A stretch of 19,403 bases of DNA from Candidatus Bathyarchaeota archaeon (GCA_003601695.1 PIYH01000011.1:1-19403); one strand, 5' to 3'; shown: positions 7,298-14,950, counted from the stretch's first letter. Notes: generated from the letters alone by a model not told the origin. Translations and numbers: made by a program.

Positions 7298-8329
7298 ATG
7301 CCGGAGATTCCTATAAACAGCTTAAGAGAGCTCTGCGAGAACATATACTTAAAGGCGGGCGCAAGCGAGGAAGAAGCCAAAATACTCGTAGATAATCTCA
7401 TACAAGCAAATCTTTATGGACATGATAGTCACGGAGTACTCCGAACAATCGAATACTGCAACTACATAAAGAATGGGGTGATCAAGCCTAAGACCGAACC
7501 TGAAATAGTTAAAGAGAACGAGTTCGCTTTAATCATGGATGGACATTGGGGATTCGGGCAGGTAGCAGTTTACAAAGCGATGAAAAAAGTAATCTCAAAG
7601 GCTAAGAAAACATCTATCGGCGTAGCCGTGGTCTTCAACTGCAACCACTGCGGCATGCTCGGATACTATACATTAATGGCTGCAAAAGAGGATATGATAG
7701 GCTTCGCAGCTGCAAACTCGGTGGCGATGGTCGCTCCTTACGGGAGTAGAGAGAGAATACTGGGAACAAACCCGCTCAGCATAGCCATACCGGCTGGGAG
7801 GCATAAACCCTTCCTGCTAGACTTCGCTACAAGCGTGGTTTCCGGCGGCGTGATAGAGCTCGCACAAGCGAGAAGAGAGAAGATACCTCTAGGATGGCTC
7901 CTTGATGATGAAGGGAGACCTACAACTAATCCTGAAGACTATGAGGCGCACAAGGAGGAGAAGCATGGAGCTCTTCTACCATTTGGAGGATATAAGGGTT
8001 CAGGAATATGCATGGCAATTGAGATATTGGGAGGCGCGCTGGCGGGAAGCGGGGTGAGCAAGACCACTACAGATAACGGCGTATTCCTAATGGCGCTAGA
8101 TGTGAATTTCTTCCAGCCTATAGAAGAGTTCAAGTCCGAAGTGGATAGGCTGATAGACCTCATTAAGAAAAGCAAGAAGGCTCAAGGCTTCACCGAGGTT
8201 TTCTATCCCGGAGAACTAGAATATAGAAAGGAGCAAAGTCTAAGGGAGAAAGGAGGCATATTCATCGACGACGAGGTATGGAATAAACTGCTCAGGCTAG
8301 ATGGAGAGCTTAGCAAGTCAAGGAAGTAA
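7298..8329 (+). CDS. Ldh2/malate dehydrogenase-type NAD(P)-dependent oxidoreductase
   Basis: Belongs to the malate/L-lactate dehydrogenase type 2 family (PF02615), a non-Rossmann NAD(P)H oxidoreductase fold. Relatives reduce or oxidise 2-oxo acids, diketo-gulonate, ureidoglycolate, sulfolactate or cyclic imino acids. Visible signs are GHDSHGVLR at residues 41-49 with the catalytic His/Asp region, ILGTNPLSIAIPAG near 151-165, DFATSVV near 173, and the C-terminal GGYKGSGICMAIEIL block. The usual ARGK after TSVV reads SGGV, so substrate or cofactor contacts may differ. At 343 residues it has normal length. ATG 7298 follows GAAGGG by eight bases. It follows the NagB-like gene by 38 bases and is likely co-transcribed. 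A 2-keto sugar-acid or imine substrate would suit the cluster. Confidence 0.85.
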   Translation: MPEIPINSLRELCENIYLKAGASEEEAKILVDNLIQANLYGHDSHGVLRTIEYCNYIKNGVIKPKTEPEIVKENEFALIMDGHWGFGQVAVYKAMKKVISKAKKTSIGVAVVFNCNHCGMLGYYTLMAAKEDMIGFAAANSVAMVAPYGSRERILGTNPLSIAIPAGRHKPFLLDFATSVVSGGVIELAQARREKIPLGWLLDDEGRPTTNPEDYEAHKEEKHGALLPFGGYKGSGICMAIEILGGALAGSGVSKTTTDNGVFLMALDVNFFQPIEEFKSEVDRLIDLIKKSKKAQGFTEVFYPGELEYRKEQSLREKGGIFIDDEVWNKLLRLDGELSKSRK

Positions 8330-8354
8330 TCCTTTTACCTTAAAGAGAGGACCT

Positions 8355-8370
8355 AAAGTAATTTATAAAT
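8355..8370 (+). promoter_or_regulatory. Putative promoter of the MDR dehydrogenase
   Basis: AAAGTAATTTATAAAT is a BRE/TATA-like element about 35-45 bases before the ATG at 8402, in the 72-base gap after the Ldh2-type gene. The short leader contains GGTGGTG as a possible ribosome-binding site. The MDR and flavoprotein genes may be expressed from here. Confidence 0.45.
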
Positions 8371-8401
8371 CATCAAGTCAACTTTCTGGTGGTGCGTCAA
8401 G

Positions 8402-9436
8402 ATGAAAGCTTTGGTGAAGACTGAGTGGAAGCCAGGTGCCATGGAGATCAGAGAGGTGGAGAAGCCATCGATAAGACGTGATGAAGTCCTAATAAAAGTG
8501 GATTACGTTGGAATATGCGGGACAGACCTAGAAATATATGAGGCAACCTCACCCATACCTATCAAGCTACCGAGAATATTAGGGCATGAATTCTCCGGGG
8601 TTGTAACGGAGGTCGGAGAAGAGGTAACTGATGTAAAAATCGGCGAGAGAGTAGTCTCAGAAACAGGAGTAGTCTGTAGACGTTGCGTCTTCTGTAAGAC
8701 GGGGAGACAGAATCTCTGCCCTTACAGAAGTCCGATCGGTATAGGGAGAGACGGCGCATTCGCAGAGTACGTGAAGGCCCCGTCAATAAATATCCATAAA
8801 ATTCCGAGTAACGTATCTCTAAAGGAAGCAGCTCTAACCGAGCCTCTATCAGTAGCTTCACACGCAGTTATAGAACGTTCAGGAATAAGAGCTGGCGACT
8901 CCGTAGCGGTGATTGGCGCAGGAGCAATAGGTCTACTAATACTGGAGTGTGCCGCCGTAGCTGGAGCTGAAAAGATCTTTGTAAGCGGCCGCCACGAGAA
9001 CAGGCTGAAAGTAGCAAGCAGCCTAGGTGCGGATGTAACGGTTAACGAGAGAAAGGAAAACCCAGTTGATAAAGTCATGGAGCTAACCAGCGGCTTAGGA
9101 GTAGATATAGCCTATGAAGCAACGGGCAATCCTAAAGCGGTTGAACAAGCAATCTCGATGACGAAGAAGGGAGGAAAAGTAGTTCTTGTAGGAGTACACT
9201 CTAAACCATTAGAAAAATTCAATATACATAATATAGTTAGCAATGAAAAAACTATTTTAGGATGCTGGACACATAGGTCTTCAACTTGGGATCTGGCACT
9301 AAGTCTCCTCTCATCCGGAAAAGTTAAAGCTAACCCAGTAATTACACATGTATTGCCCCTTGAAGAGTTCGAGAAGGGCTTCGAGCTTCTCCGAAGAAGA
9401 GAAGCTATAAAAGTCTTGATGAGGCTGCATCCTTAG
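8402..9436 (+). CDS. Zinc-dependent MDR alcohol/polyol dehydrogenase
   Basis: Medium-chain dehydrogenase of the sorbitol/threonine dehydrogenase type. Catalytic zinc ligands are Cys39 (GICGTD), His62/Glu63 (GHEFSG) and Glu147 (LTEPLS). Structural zinc ligands are Cys92, Cys95, Cys98 and Cys106. The Rossmann motif GAGAIG lies at 172-177. The strand-2 end reads FVSGRHENRL: the acidic residue expected for NAD specificity is replaced by Gly-Arg, which suggests NADP(H), though this is inference. Length is 344, normal. It probably oxidises a secondary alcohol of a polyol, sugar acid or cyclitol. The next gene begins 18 bases downstream, so the two are likely co-transcribed. Confidence 0.92.
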   Translation: MKALVKTEWKPGAMEIREVEKPSIRRDEVLIKVDYVGICGTDLEIYEATSPIPIKLPRILGHEFSGVVTEVGEEVTDVKIGERVVSETGVVCRRCVFCKTGRQNLCPYRSPIGIGRDGAFAEYVKAPSINIHKIPSNVSLKEAALTEPLSVASHAVIERSGIRAGDSVAVIGAGAIGLLILECAAVAGAEKIFVSGRHENRLKVASSLGADVTVNERKENPVDKVMELTSGLGVDIAYEATGNPKAVEQAISMTKKGGKVVLVGVHSKPLEKFNIHNIVSNEKTILGCWTHRSSTWDLALSLLSSGKVKANPVITHVLPLEEFEKGFELLRRREAIKVLMRLHP

Positions 9437-9454
9437 TCATAAAGAAGTGTATGT

Positions 9455-10744
9455 ATGATGACTAAAGATAATAGGCTAAGCGTGGAAATAGGAGGTATCA
9501 GCCTTAAAAATCCGGTTGTCATAGCATCCAGTCCGCTGACAGCCACCGTTTATAGACTTAAGAAGGCTGAGGAACACGGGGCAGCAGCGGCAAGCGTTAA
9601 GCTAGCATTTATAAAACAGCCGTTTGAGGGAAGACTTCAGCTATACTCAAAGCCGGGACTCTGCCTAATTGTCCCTATAGATAAACGTCTAAATATCGAC
9701 GAAGCCGCTGACCTAATAAGGAAGGCGAAGAGGGAGACGAGTCTAATTCTACTCGCAAATATGACGCATGAAGTAGGCGATATCAAAGGATGGAGACTCT
9801 TATCCAGCACTCTAGAAGAAGCAGGAGCGGATATGATTGAGCTGAACTTTGTATGTCCCAACATAGAATTTACAGCGCAAAGACTCGGAATGAAAGTAGT
9901 AGAAACTGAACTTCATGGAGCATCGATAAGTGCAAGTCCATCCACGGCTAGAAGGGTCACCAGCGAAGTTAAAAAAGCAGTAGATGTGCCAGTAGTATGC
10001 AAGCTCAATCCAGACGTTCCAGATGTGATATCTACAGCTAAATCATGCGAAGAAGCAGGGGCGGATGCAATCACGATTGGAGGAAACTATCAATCACTAC
10101 CTGGAGTAGACATATACAATAAGGGACGTCCCCTCTATCCCTCACTTGACAAGGTAAGCTTCGGAGCGCTATGCGGTCCATGCGTAAGGAATCTATCATA
10201 TGCTGTAGTAGCGAAGCTCTACAAGAAGATAAGCATACCGATAATTGGAGGAGGAGGCATTATAAACTGGAGAGACGCAGTGGAGATGATGATGTGGGGG
10301 GCGACGGCTGTATCCATATGTACGGCTATCATGTGGTACGGATTCGATGTGGTCACACATATACTTAGAGGCTTAGAAAGGTTCATGGACGAAGCTGGAT
10401 ATGAAAGCCCAAAGGAGTTCATAGGATGCTCCGCAGAGTACATTACAACATCAGAGAAAGTCGCCGTCTATCCGAAGATAGAAGGCGTAAGACTAAAGGA
10501 TTATCCATCCGAGGATTATCTGGAGTCGGTTAAAGGGCAAGAAGTGGTATTTCATCCTGCAGTGGCAGTCGTCAATGAGGAGAAATGTAACGGATGTGGC
10601 ATATGTGCAAAACCCGGACATTGTGAGGCAATAAGCATAGTAAACAAGAAAGCAGTAGTTAACCAAGAACTATGTCTCGGCTGCGGTGTCTGCGAGTCAC
10701 TCTGTCCAAGGCATGCGATAACTATAAAAAGAATCGATGTGTGA
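9455..10744 (+). CDS. DHOD/PreA-like FMN oxidoreductase with C-terminal 2[4Fe-4S] ferredoxin domain
   Basis: Residues about 8-310 form a dihydroorotate dehydrogenase-like FMN barrel: LKNPVVIASSPLT at the start, IELNFVCPN with the presumed catalytic Cys, CKLNPDVPD, DAITIGGNY and IPIIGGGGI for FMN phosphate. Residues about 375-425 form a two-cluster ferredoxin: CNGCGICAKPGHCEAI (CX2CX2CX5C, no Pro after the last Cys) and CLGCGVCESLCPRHAI (regular CX2CX2CX3CP). This matches the layout of PreA, the dihydropyrimidine dehydrogenase subunit, but no PreT-like NAD(P)H subunit is nearby and the neighbours concern sugars. It may pass electrons between an enone or dihydro substrate and free ferredoxin. 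The ATG codons at 9455 and 9458 are both possible starts. Confidence 0.85.
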   Translation: MMTKDNRLSVEIGGISLKNPVVIASSPLTATVYRLKKAEEHGAAAASVKLAFIKQPFEGRLQLYSKPGLCLIVPIDKRLNIDEAADLIRKAKRETSLILLANMTHEVGDIKGWRLLSSTLEEAGADMIELNFVCPNIEFTAQRLGMKVVETELHGASISASPSTARRVTSEVKKAVDVPVVCKLNPDVPDVISTAKSCEEAGADAITIGGNYQSLPGVDIYNKGRPLYPSLDKVSFGALCGPCVRNLSYAVVAKLYKKISIPIIGGGGIINWRDAVEMMMWGATAVSICTAIMWYGFDVVTHILRGLERFMDEAGYESPKEFIGCSAEYITTSEKVAVYPKIEGVRLKDYPSEDYLESVKGQEVVFHPAVAVVNEEKCNGCGICAKPGHCEAISIVNKKAVVNQELCLGCGVCESLCPRHAITIKRIDV

Positions 10745-10763
10745 TTCCTCCTTCCTTTTTACA
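10744..10763 (+). terminator. Pyrimidine-rich terminator-like tract
   Basis: Immediately after the flavoprotein stop codon the DNA reads TTCCTCCTTCCTTTTTACA. Archaeal transcription often stops at T-rich tracts without a hairpin, and the next gene has its own TATA-like box. Confidence 0.35.
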
Positions 10764-10789
10764 TTAGGGCCGCGAGTCATCTCAGCCTG

Positions 10790-10806
10790 AATAATATTTT
10801 ATTTAG
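10790..10806 (+). promoter_or_regulatory. Putative promoter of the Gfo/Idh/MocA gene
   Basis: AATAATATTTTATTTAG is a TATA-like element about 40-50 bases before the ATG at 10843, with GGAGGAG (10827-10833) between them. Confidence 0.4.
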
Positions 10807-10842
10807 GAAAAAATAGCGTATGTATTGGAGGAGAGTTTTGTG

Positions 10843-11862
10843 ATGACGAAGGAGATAGGAGTCGGATTGATTGGAGCCGGATTTGCAGCAAGAATACATA
10901 TGGATGCATACAAGAAGATTCCCTATGTGAATGTGATTGCTGTCTACTCAAGAACGGCTGAGCGGGCTAAAAAATTCGCTGAGAGCCACGGTTTAAAATA
11001 CTGGTACACCGACATGGATGAAATGCTTAAGCGACCCGATATAGACCTCGTCAGCGTGGTCATCCCTAACTATCTTCACGCTATGGCTACTCTAAAAGCC
11101 ATAGAGCATGATAAACATGTGATCGTTGAGAAACCCTTCACTACAACAGTTGAGGACGCCGCTAAGGTTGTAGAAGCCGCCAAGAAGAAGGGCTTAAAGG
11201 TTATGTATGCAGAGAATATGCTCTTCTCACCACCGCTCCGCAGAACCAAGCAGATAATAGATGAAGGCGCGATAGGAGACGTGTTAGTTGTTGAGGCCCG
11301 AGAATCCCACAGCGGATCTCACTCGCCATACGCGCTGAAGAAAGAGTATTGCGGAGGAGGTGTACTAATGAATTTAGGAGTTCATCCGATAGCAGTAGCA
11401 TTATGGTTAATAGACAGTCCAGTTGATCACGTATATGCCGAGATGGGAAACCTATATCACAGGCTAGAAGCAGAAGATCACGCGTCGCTATTCATAAGAT
11501 TCAAGGACGGCCGTCTCGCCACGATTCATGCGAGTTACACCGTGAAGGGAGGAATAGATGACCGCGTGGAGATCTACGGAACCGACGGCTTAATCTTCGC
11601 CGATCTGTCACATGCAAGCCCACTTAAAGTATACAGCGAGAAAGGATACTCCTACGTAGTTGAAAAGGCCTCTCTCTCCACCGGATGGTCGTTCCCAGCC
11701 GTTGACGAGGTATGGCAATATGGATACGCGAATGAGATCGAATATTTTGTGAATTGTGTGAGAGAGGATAAGGAGCCATTCCCAAACGGAGAGTTCGGAA
11801 GGAAAGTTTTAGAAGTAGTCTCCGCAGCTTATAAATCGGTAGAGGAGAGGAAGCCGCAATAA
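10843..11862 (+). CDS. Gfo/Idh/MocA family oxidoreductase
   Basis: NAD(P)-dependent sugar, inositol or sugar-acid dehydrogenase family. Numbering from the in-frame TTG at 10825: Rossmann motif GLIGAGFAA at about 14-22, the EKPF motif with catalytic Lys103, and GGGVLMNLGVHPIA with His187. The usual GxHxxD motif ends in Ala190 instead of Asp, so the active-site acid is missing or elsewhere. ATG 10843 (nine bases after GGAGGAG) or GTG 10840 is preferred to TTG 10825, which overlaps the ribosome-binding site. Length is about 339, normal. It is likely to oxidise or reduce a ring sugar or cyclitol, in line with the following isomerase-type genes. Confidence 0.9.
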   Translation: MTKEIGVGLIGAGFAARIHMDAYKKIPYVNVIAVYSRTAERAKKFAESHGLKYWYTDMDEMLKRPDIDLVSVVIPNYLHAMATLKAIEHDKHVIVEKPFTTTVEDAAKVVEAAKKKGLKVMYAENMLFSPPLRRTKQIIDEGAIGDVLVVEARESHSGSHSPYALKKEYCGGGVLMNLGVHPIAVALWLIDSPVDHVYAEMGNLYHRLEAEDHASLFIRFKDGRLATIHASYTVKGGIDDRVEIYGTDGLIFADLSHASPLKVYSEKGYSYVVEKASLSTGWSFPAVDEVWQYGYANEIEYFVNCVREDKEPFPNGEFGRKVLEVVSAAYKSVEERKPQ

Positions 11863-11892
11863 GCTAACGTCTCTTATACTCAATTAACTAGA

Positions 11893-11903
11893 CGTTTTTA
11901 TCC
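11893..11903 (+). promoter_or_regulatory. TATA-like element upstream of the interrupted isomerase gene
   Basis: CGTTTTTATCC lies about 75-85 bases before the ATG at 11977, in the 114-base gap after the Gfo/Idh/MocA gene. The leader it implies is longer than elsewhere in this window, so the assignment is weak. Confidence 0.25.
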
Positions 11904-11976
11904 CATGTATACCCTTACATAAGTCTTATTAGAGGGCTCCATGCATTGATCATCAAGCGAGAGATGTTGATGAATC

Positions 11977-12483
11977 ATGATAAAGATCGGCTGTACGGCA
12001 TATTCTTACCGAGGTTATCTCAATGATGGTGGAATGAGGTGTGAAGACTTTAACGAAGAGGCTTATGAGATAGGGCTTGACGATGTTAAATTTCCGCTGT
12101 ACTGGCTTCCAACAAAGGATCCATCTTATCTCGGGAAGATCAAAAGACTCTCACTTTACCGTGGATTCTCCATATCGGAAGATGGACTCTCCACAAACTT
12201 CTGCTCTTCAGAAGTCTCTGAAAGAAAAAAGGCGATCGAGGCCGTTAAGGAAGGATTAGAGATGACATGTGAGCTTAGGGATCCATGCCTCAGAGTATTC
12301 GGGGGATATGTTCCGGAGGAATACTCTAGTGAGGATGCGATAAATTGGATTGTCGAGTCAATCAAATAGTGTATCAACTGTGCTGAAGAAAACGGAGTAG
12401 TTATAGTGCTGGAGAATCACGGTGGAGTAACCTCCAAAGCCAACGATGTTATAAAGAAATATTTTAAATTATGTGAAGTATAA
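11977..12483 (+). pseudogene. Broken sugar phosphate isomerase/epimerase (in-frame TAG, C-terminal half missing)
   Basis: The N-terminal half of an AP-endonuclease-2-like TIM barrel starts at ATG 11977 (MIKIGCTAYSYRGYL) and reads cleanly to DAINWIVESIK, then meets TAG at 12367-12369. The same frame continues with CINCAEENGVVIVLENHGGV and so on to TAA at 12481-12483. VVIVLENHGG is the family's metal-ligand strand (Glu-Asn-His), so the TAG interrupts a region that was once coding. Even with read-through the product would be 168 residues, against about 270-300 for the family, and the C-terminal barrel strands are gone. This argues for a pseudogene rather than pyrrolysine recoding. TAG is also used as an ordinary stop nearby (MDR gene, 14237 gene). 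A truncated 130-residue product is possible. Confidence 0.75.
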
Positions 12484-12506
12484 ATGCTTATGGAAGTGAT
12501 CATAGA

Positions 12507-13418
12507 GTGAATTGGAATATATCTATGTGCTGGCTATATGCGATAACAAAGTATCGTTATATCCCTAGCTTAGAAGAAGTGCTTTCAGCCATAGATGACG
12601 CCAAACGTTTAGGCTTCCACCACATGGAACTTGAAGGAATAGGTTCACAATTATATATGATAATCAAAAACAAGGGAGTTATAAAAAGGAAGATCAGCGA
12701 GAATGAAATTAAACTTGTCACCTTCGTTCCAGTATTACCCGATATAATGTCTACGGATTCTGAGAAAAGAAAAGAGGCGCTAAAAGACTTCAAGGCAGGT
12801 TGCGAAGTAGCCTCCTACTTTGAGGCGAATATAGTTCAAGCAGATAGCTTTTACTTGCCAATTCACGTTGAGCATCCATATGATATATCTAAAGAATTTA
12901 GATATGCATATAAGCCTCCATCAATGAAGATAGATCCAAGCTTCAACTTTTGGAGATTCTTTGAAGATGTAACCGTCTCCTCACTAAGCGAATGTAACGA
13001 TATAGCTGAGGATCATGGATTGAGGCTCTGTATTGAGCCGAGAACATGGGAGACTATCTCAAATGTTTGGGCTTTAGAATTACTACTACGTGAAGTAAAG
13101 AGTAAGAATCTCGGCGCAGTTCTTGACGTAGCCCATCTAGCCGCTCAAAAAATGCATCCGGTTCAATGCGTAGAGATGCTGGGAAAAAGAATCTTTTATG
13201 TTCATGCAAGCGACAGTGATTTCAAGATAGAGAATCATTTAGAGGTAGGAACCGGGATCGTGGACTGGAAAAGTTTTCTGGAGGCGTTGAAAAAACACGG
13301 CTTTAAGGGATGCATAGGCATAGATGTTGGTGGAAAGGAAGAGATGAAACAGAGACTGGACTTAATGTACATAAACTCCAGAAAATACCTCGAAAATATA
13401 ATAAAGGAGATTGCGTAA
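12507..13418 (+). CDS. Sugar phosphate isomerase/epimerase (AP endonuclease 2-like TIM barrel)
   Basis: A 303-residue xylose-isomerase-like barrel of the IolE/hydroxypyruvate-isomerase type. Probable metal ligands in order: Glu41/Glu43 (MELEG), Glu177 (LCIEPRT), Asp207 and His210 (GAVLDVAH), His233 and Asp236 (YVHASDSD), then VGTGIVDWKSFLEALKKHGFKGCIGIDVGG for the last strand. The chain looks complete. The start is GTG 12507, with GGAAGTGAT (12492-12500) six bases upstream, an almost complete archaeal Shine-Dalgarno site. It follows the broken paralogue directly, in the same superfamily, and may have taken over or complemented its role. The reaction is probably isomerisation, epimerisation or dehydration of a sugar or keto-cyclitol; the exact substrate is unknown. 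Confidence 0.85.
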   Translation: MNWNISMCWLYAITKYRYIPSLEEVLSAIDDAKRLGFHHMELEGIGSQLYMIIKNKGVIKRKISENEIKLVTFVPVLPDIMSTDSEKRKEALKDFKAGCEVASYFEANIVQADSFYLPIHVEHPYDISKEFRYAYKPPSMKIDPSFNFWRFFEDVTVSSLSECNDIAEDHGLRLCIEPRTWETISNVWALELLLREVKSKNLGAVLDVAHLAAQKMHPVQCVEMLGKRIFYVHASDSDFKIENHLEVGTGIVDWKSFLEALKKHGFKGCIGIDVGGKEEMKQRLDLMYINSRKYLENIIKEIA

Positions 13419-13430
13419 TTCCTACTAAAA

Positions 13431-13450
13431 AACTCTGAATATGCAGAGTT
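13431..13450. terminator. Hairpin between convergent genes
   Basis: AACTCTG, loop AATATG, CAGAGTT is a perfect 7-bp inverted repeat lying between the isomerase stop (13418) and the RAM-protein stop (13449), just overlapping the latter. Its position between convergent genes suits a bidirectional terminator, although archaea usually rely on T-tracts. Confidence 0.45.
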
Positions 13451-13718
13451 AGAAATTAGTCCTCCACTTCCCTCTCTTTTGAAATCTCCTACCTACGATC
13501 ATTGTTGAGGTATAGACTATGCTTGGTATTCTGCGGATTCTCTCAGTAGCTGAGTCGAGACCCTCCAAATTCTCGGCATATATCTCCACGATTAAGTCGT
13601 ACTCGCCGTAGACGATGCAAGCCTCCAATACGAAGGGATACTCAGCGACCCTCCTACAGGTTTCTCTCTCAGTTCCCGAATTAACCTTACAAAAGACATA
13701 CGCTTTAACCCCAGCCAA
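13449..13718 (-). CDS. Stand-alone Lrp/AsnC ligand-binding (RAM) domain protein
   Basis: An 89-residue protein that consists only of the alpha-beta effector/oligomerisation domain of Lrp/AsnC regulators. The pattern is AYVFCKVNSG at strand 1, VLEACIVYGEYDLIVEI at strands 2-3, and SIVYTSTMIV at strand 4. No helix-turn-helix is present, so it cannot bind DNA in the Lrp way on its own. Such proteins form rings with themselves or with full-length Lrp proteins, and may sense amino acids. The start is TTG at 13718, preceded by GAGGGGGATTGAT. It is a paralogue of the next gene, with a shared VYGxYDxI block. A TATA-like CTAAAAGT complement at about 13763-13770 suggests its own promoter. Confidence 0.85.
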   Translation of the reverse strand: MAGVKAYVFCKVNSGTERETCRRVAEYPFVLEACIVYGEYDLIVEIYAENLEGLDSATERIRRIPSIVYTSTMIVGRRFQKRGKWRTNF

Positions 13719-13845
13719 ATTATCAATCCCCCTCTAGAATCAACTATTGGCTTCGCAATGCCCTAAAAGTATTCTCTTTTCTGCATTAAGTCTTTCTACC
13801 GAAATAGTACTTAATAAAGCATAAATCCGTTTTTCAGAAATCTCC

Positions 13846-14088
13846 CTATTTAGACATAGGTTCTATTACGATCATTGTCAGCGTTGAACGGACTTTCTCA
13901 AGCTTCCTTATACGCCAGGTAATTATATCCTTAAGCTTATCCATAGAGCTCGCTTCAACCTTAGCTATAACATCGTATACTCCATAGACTGTGTAAACTT
14001 CCTTAACTCCATCCATCTTCTTAAGTTCCCTCAACACTTCTCCTTCAGAGCCTATTTCAGAATTTATCAGAACGAAGGCGATCGGCAA
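13846..14088 (-). CDS. Second stand-alone Lrp/AsnC RAM domain protein
   Basis: An 80-residue RAM domain with no DNA-binding domain: AFVLINSEIG (strand 1), VKEVYTVYGVYDVIAKVEA (strands 2-3) and VRSTLTMIVIE (strand 4). The start is TTG at 14088 with GAGGGAG a few bases upstream. It lies upstream of the other RAM gene on the same strand, with a 127-base gap, and is divergent from the 14237 gene. The two are similar but not near-identical, which suggests an older duplication; they might form mixed oligomers (inference). Confidence 0.85.
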   Translation of the reverse strand: MPIAFVLINSEIGSEGEVLRELKKMDGVKEVYTVYGVYDVIAKVEASSMDKLKDIITWRIRKLEKVRSTLTMIVIEPMSK

Positions 14089-14236
14089 GGCGACTCCCTC
14101 ATACTTTTTTAGATTATTGATATTCTCTTGTTATGCTAGACTTAAAAGAGTTTCCATATACTCTCAGCGGTTCCCTCCAGAAAAGGAATAGCCTTATCAA
14201 TCACCCAAGTTAATCATTTTGAGAGGAGAAGGAATC

Positions 14237-14950
14237 TTGAAATTACCTCAAAGACTTAAAGTTAGAATTCGAAGGATCGAGGAGCGAGAGAAAGATTATT
14301 GGGTTGACATGAGCCTAAGGGAGCTCAGGGAAGGAGAGGTGCAATACTATCATGTAAGAGACTATCTAACAGGAGATTGGCTCTTCAAGATCTGCAAAGA
14401 CTATGAGACGCAAAGAGTAATAGTGAAGGCGCTCAAATGTCCAGCTGGAGGAGGCTTCGCTCAGCTGGAGGGAAAAACCATGCTCTTCCAGAAGGGAATT
14501 TCTGAAGGCTACTACTACGATATCATCTCGCTTTCCTACATAGATGAGAAAAATAGGCTCCGCAGAAGAGTCGTAAGCGACTTGGACGATGTGCCGAAAG
14601 TAATAAAGAAGAACTTCAAGGTGATGGGATATGAGGAAGCCACAGGAAACAAGGTTCCCGGAAAGAAGCTGGTTGTTCTCTGCAAAGAGAATGATGAAAA
14701 AAGCATGATACTTCTTTTCCTCATAGAACGAGCTTGGCCTCTATCTGGGATACCTCCGGAAATCGGAATCAAAGCATCAGATCTCCTAGGGCTAATCAAG
14801 GAGCTCGAAAAGGCAAGGCTCGACGAAGTTTATCAGGCAGCTGAAAGTAAGCTTAACATTGGGAAGAAAGACGCGGATATATTACTTGAGGTTCTGGAGA
14901 AAGAAGGGTCGATCCTTCGGTTAGAGGGATACGTTAAAACGAAGGATTAG
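14237..14950 (+). CDS. Hypothetical protein with possible C-terminal winged helix
   Basis: I do not recognise a family. The product is about 237 residues, highly charged, with no membrane segment or signal peptide. The first ~110 residues look beta-rich (LKVRIRRIEEREKDYWVDMS, then VRDYLTGDWLFKICKDYE, QRVIVKALKCPAGGGFAQL). The last ~60 residues have the helix pattern of a winged-helix domain (ASDLLGLIKELEKARLDEV, then KKDADILLEVLEKEGSILRL ending in a short basic wing-like tail). The fold assignment is from pattern alone. TTG 14237 is preferred because GAGAGGAGAAGG lies just upstream; TTG 14219 in the same frame lacks a site. It is divergent from the RAM genes. It could be a DNA- or nucleotide-binding regulator, but no function is claimed. 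Confidence 0.75.
   Translation: MKLPQRLKVRIRRIEEREKDYWVDMSLRELREGEVQYYHVRDYLTGDWLFKICKDYETQRVIVKALKCPAGGGFAQLEGKTMLFQKGISEGYYYDIISLSYIDEKNRLRRRVVSDLDDVPKVIKKNFKVMGYEEATGNKVPGKKLVVLCKENDEKSMILLFLIERAWPLSGIPPEIGIKASDLLGLIKELEKARLDEVYQAAESKLNIGKKDADILLEVLEKEGSILRLEGYVKTKD

Noticed and set aside
11977..12483. Pyrrolysine-containing sugar isomerase through TAG read-through
   Set aside because: The frame ends at TAA 12481 with half of the barrel missing even if TAG were read, and TAG is an ordinary stop for neighbouring genes.
1567..12483. The two isomerase remnants as halves of one gene split by insertion of the cluster
   Set aside because: The C-terminal piece (LGEGNI, SYEIC) and the N-terminal piece (VLENHGG) look like different subfamilies, and no matching junction sequence was seen.
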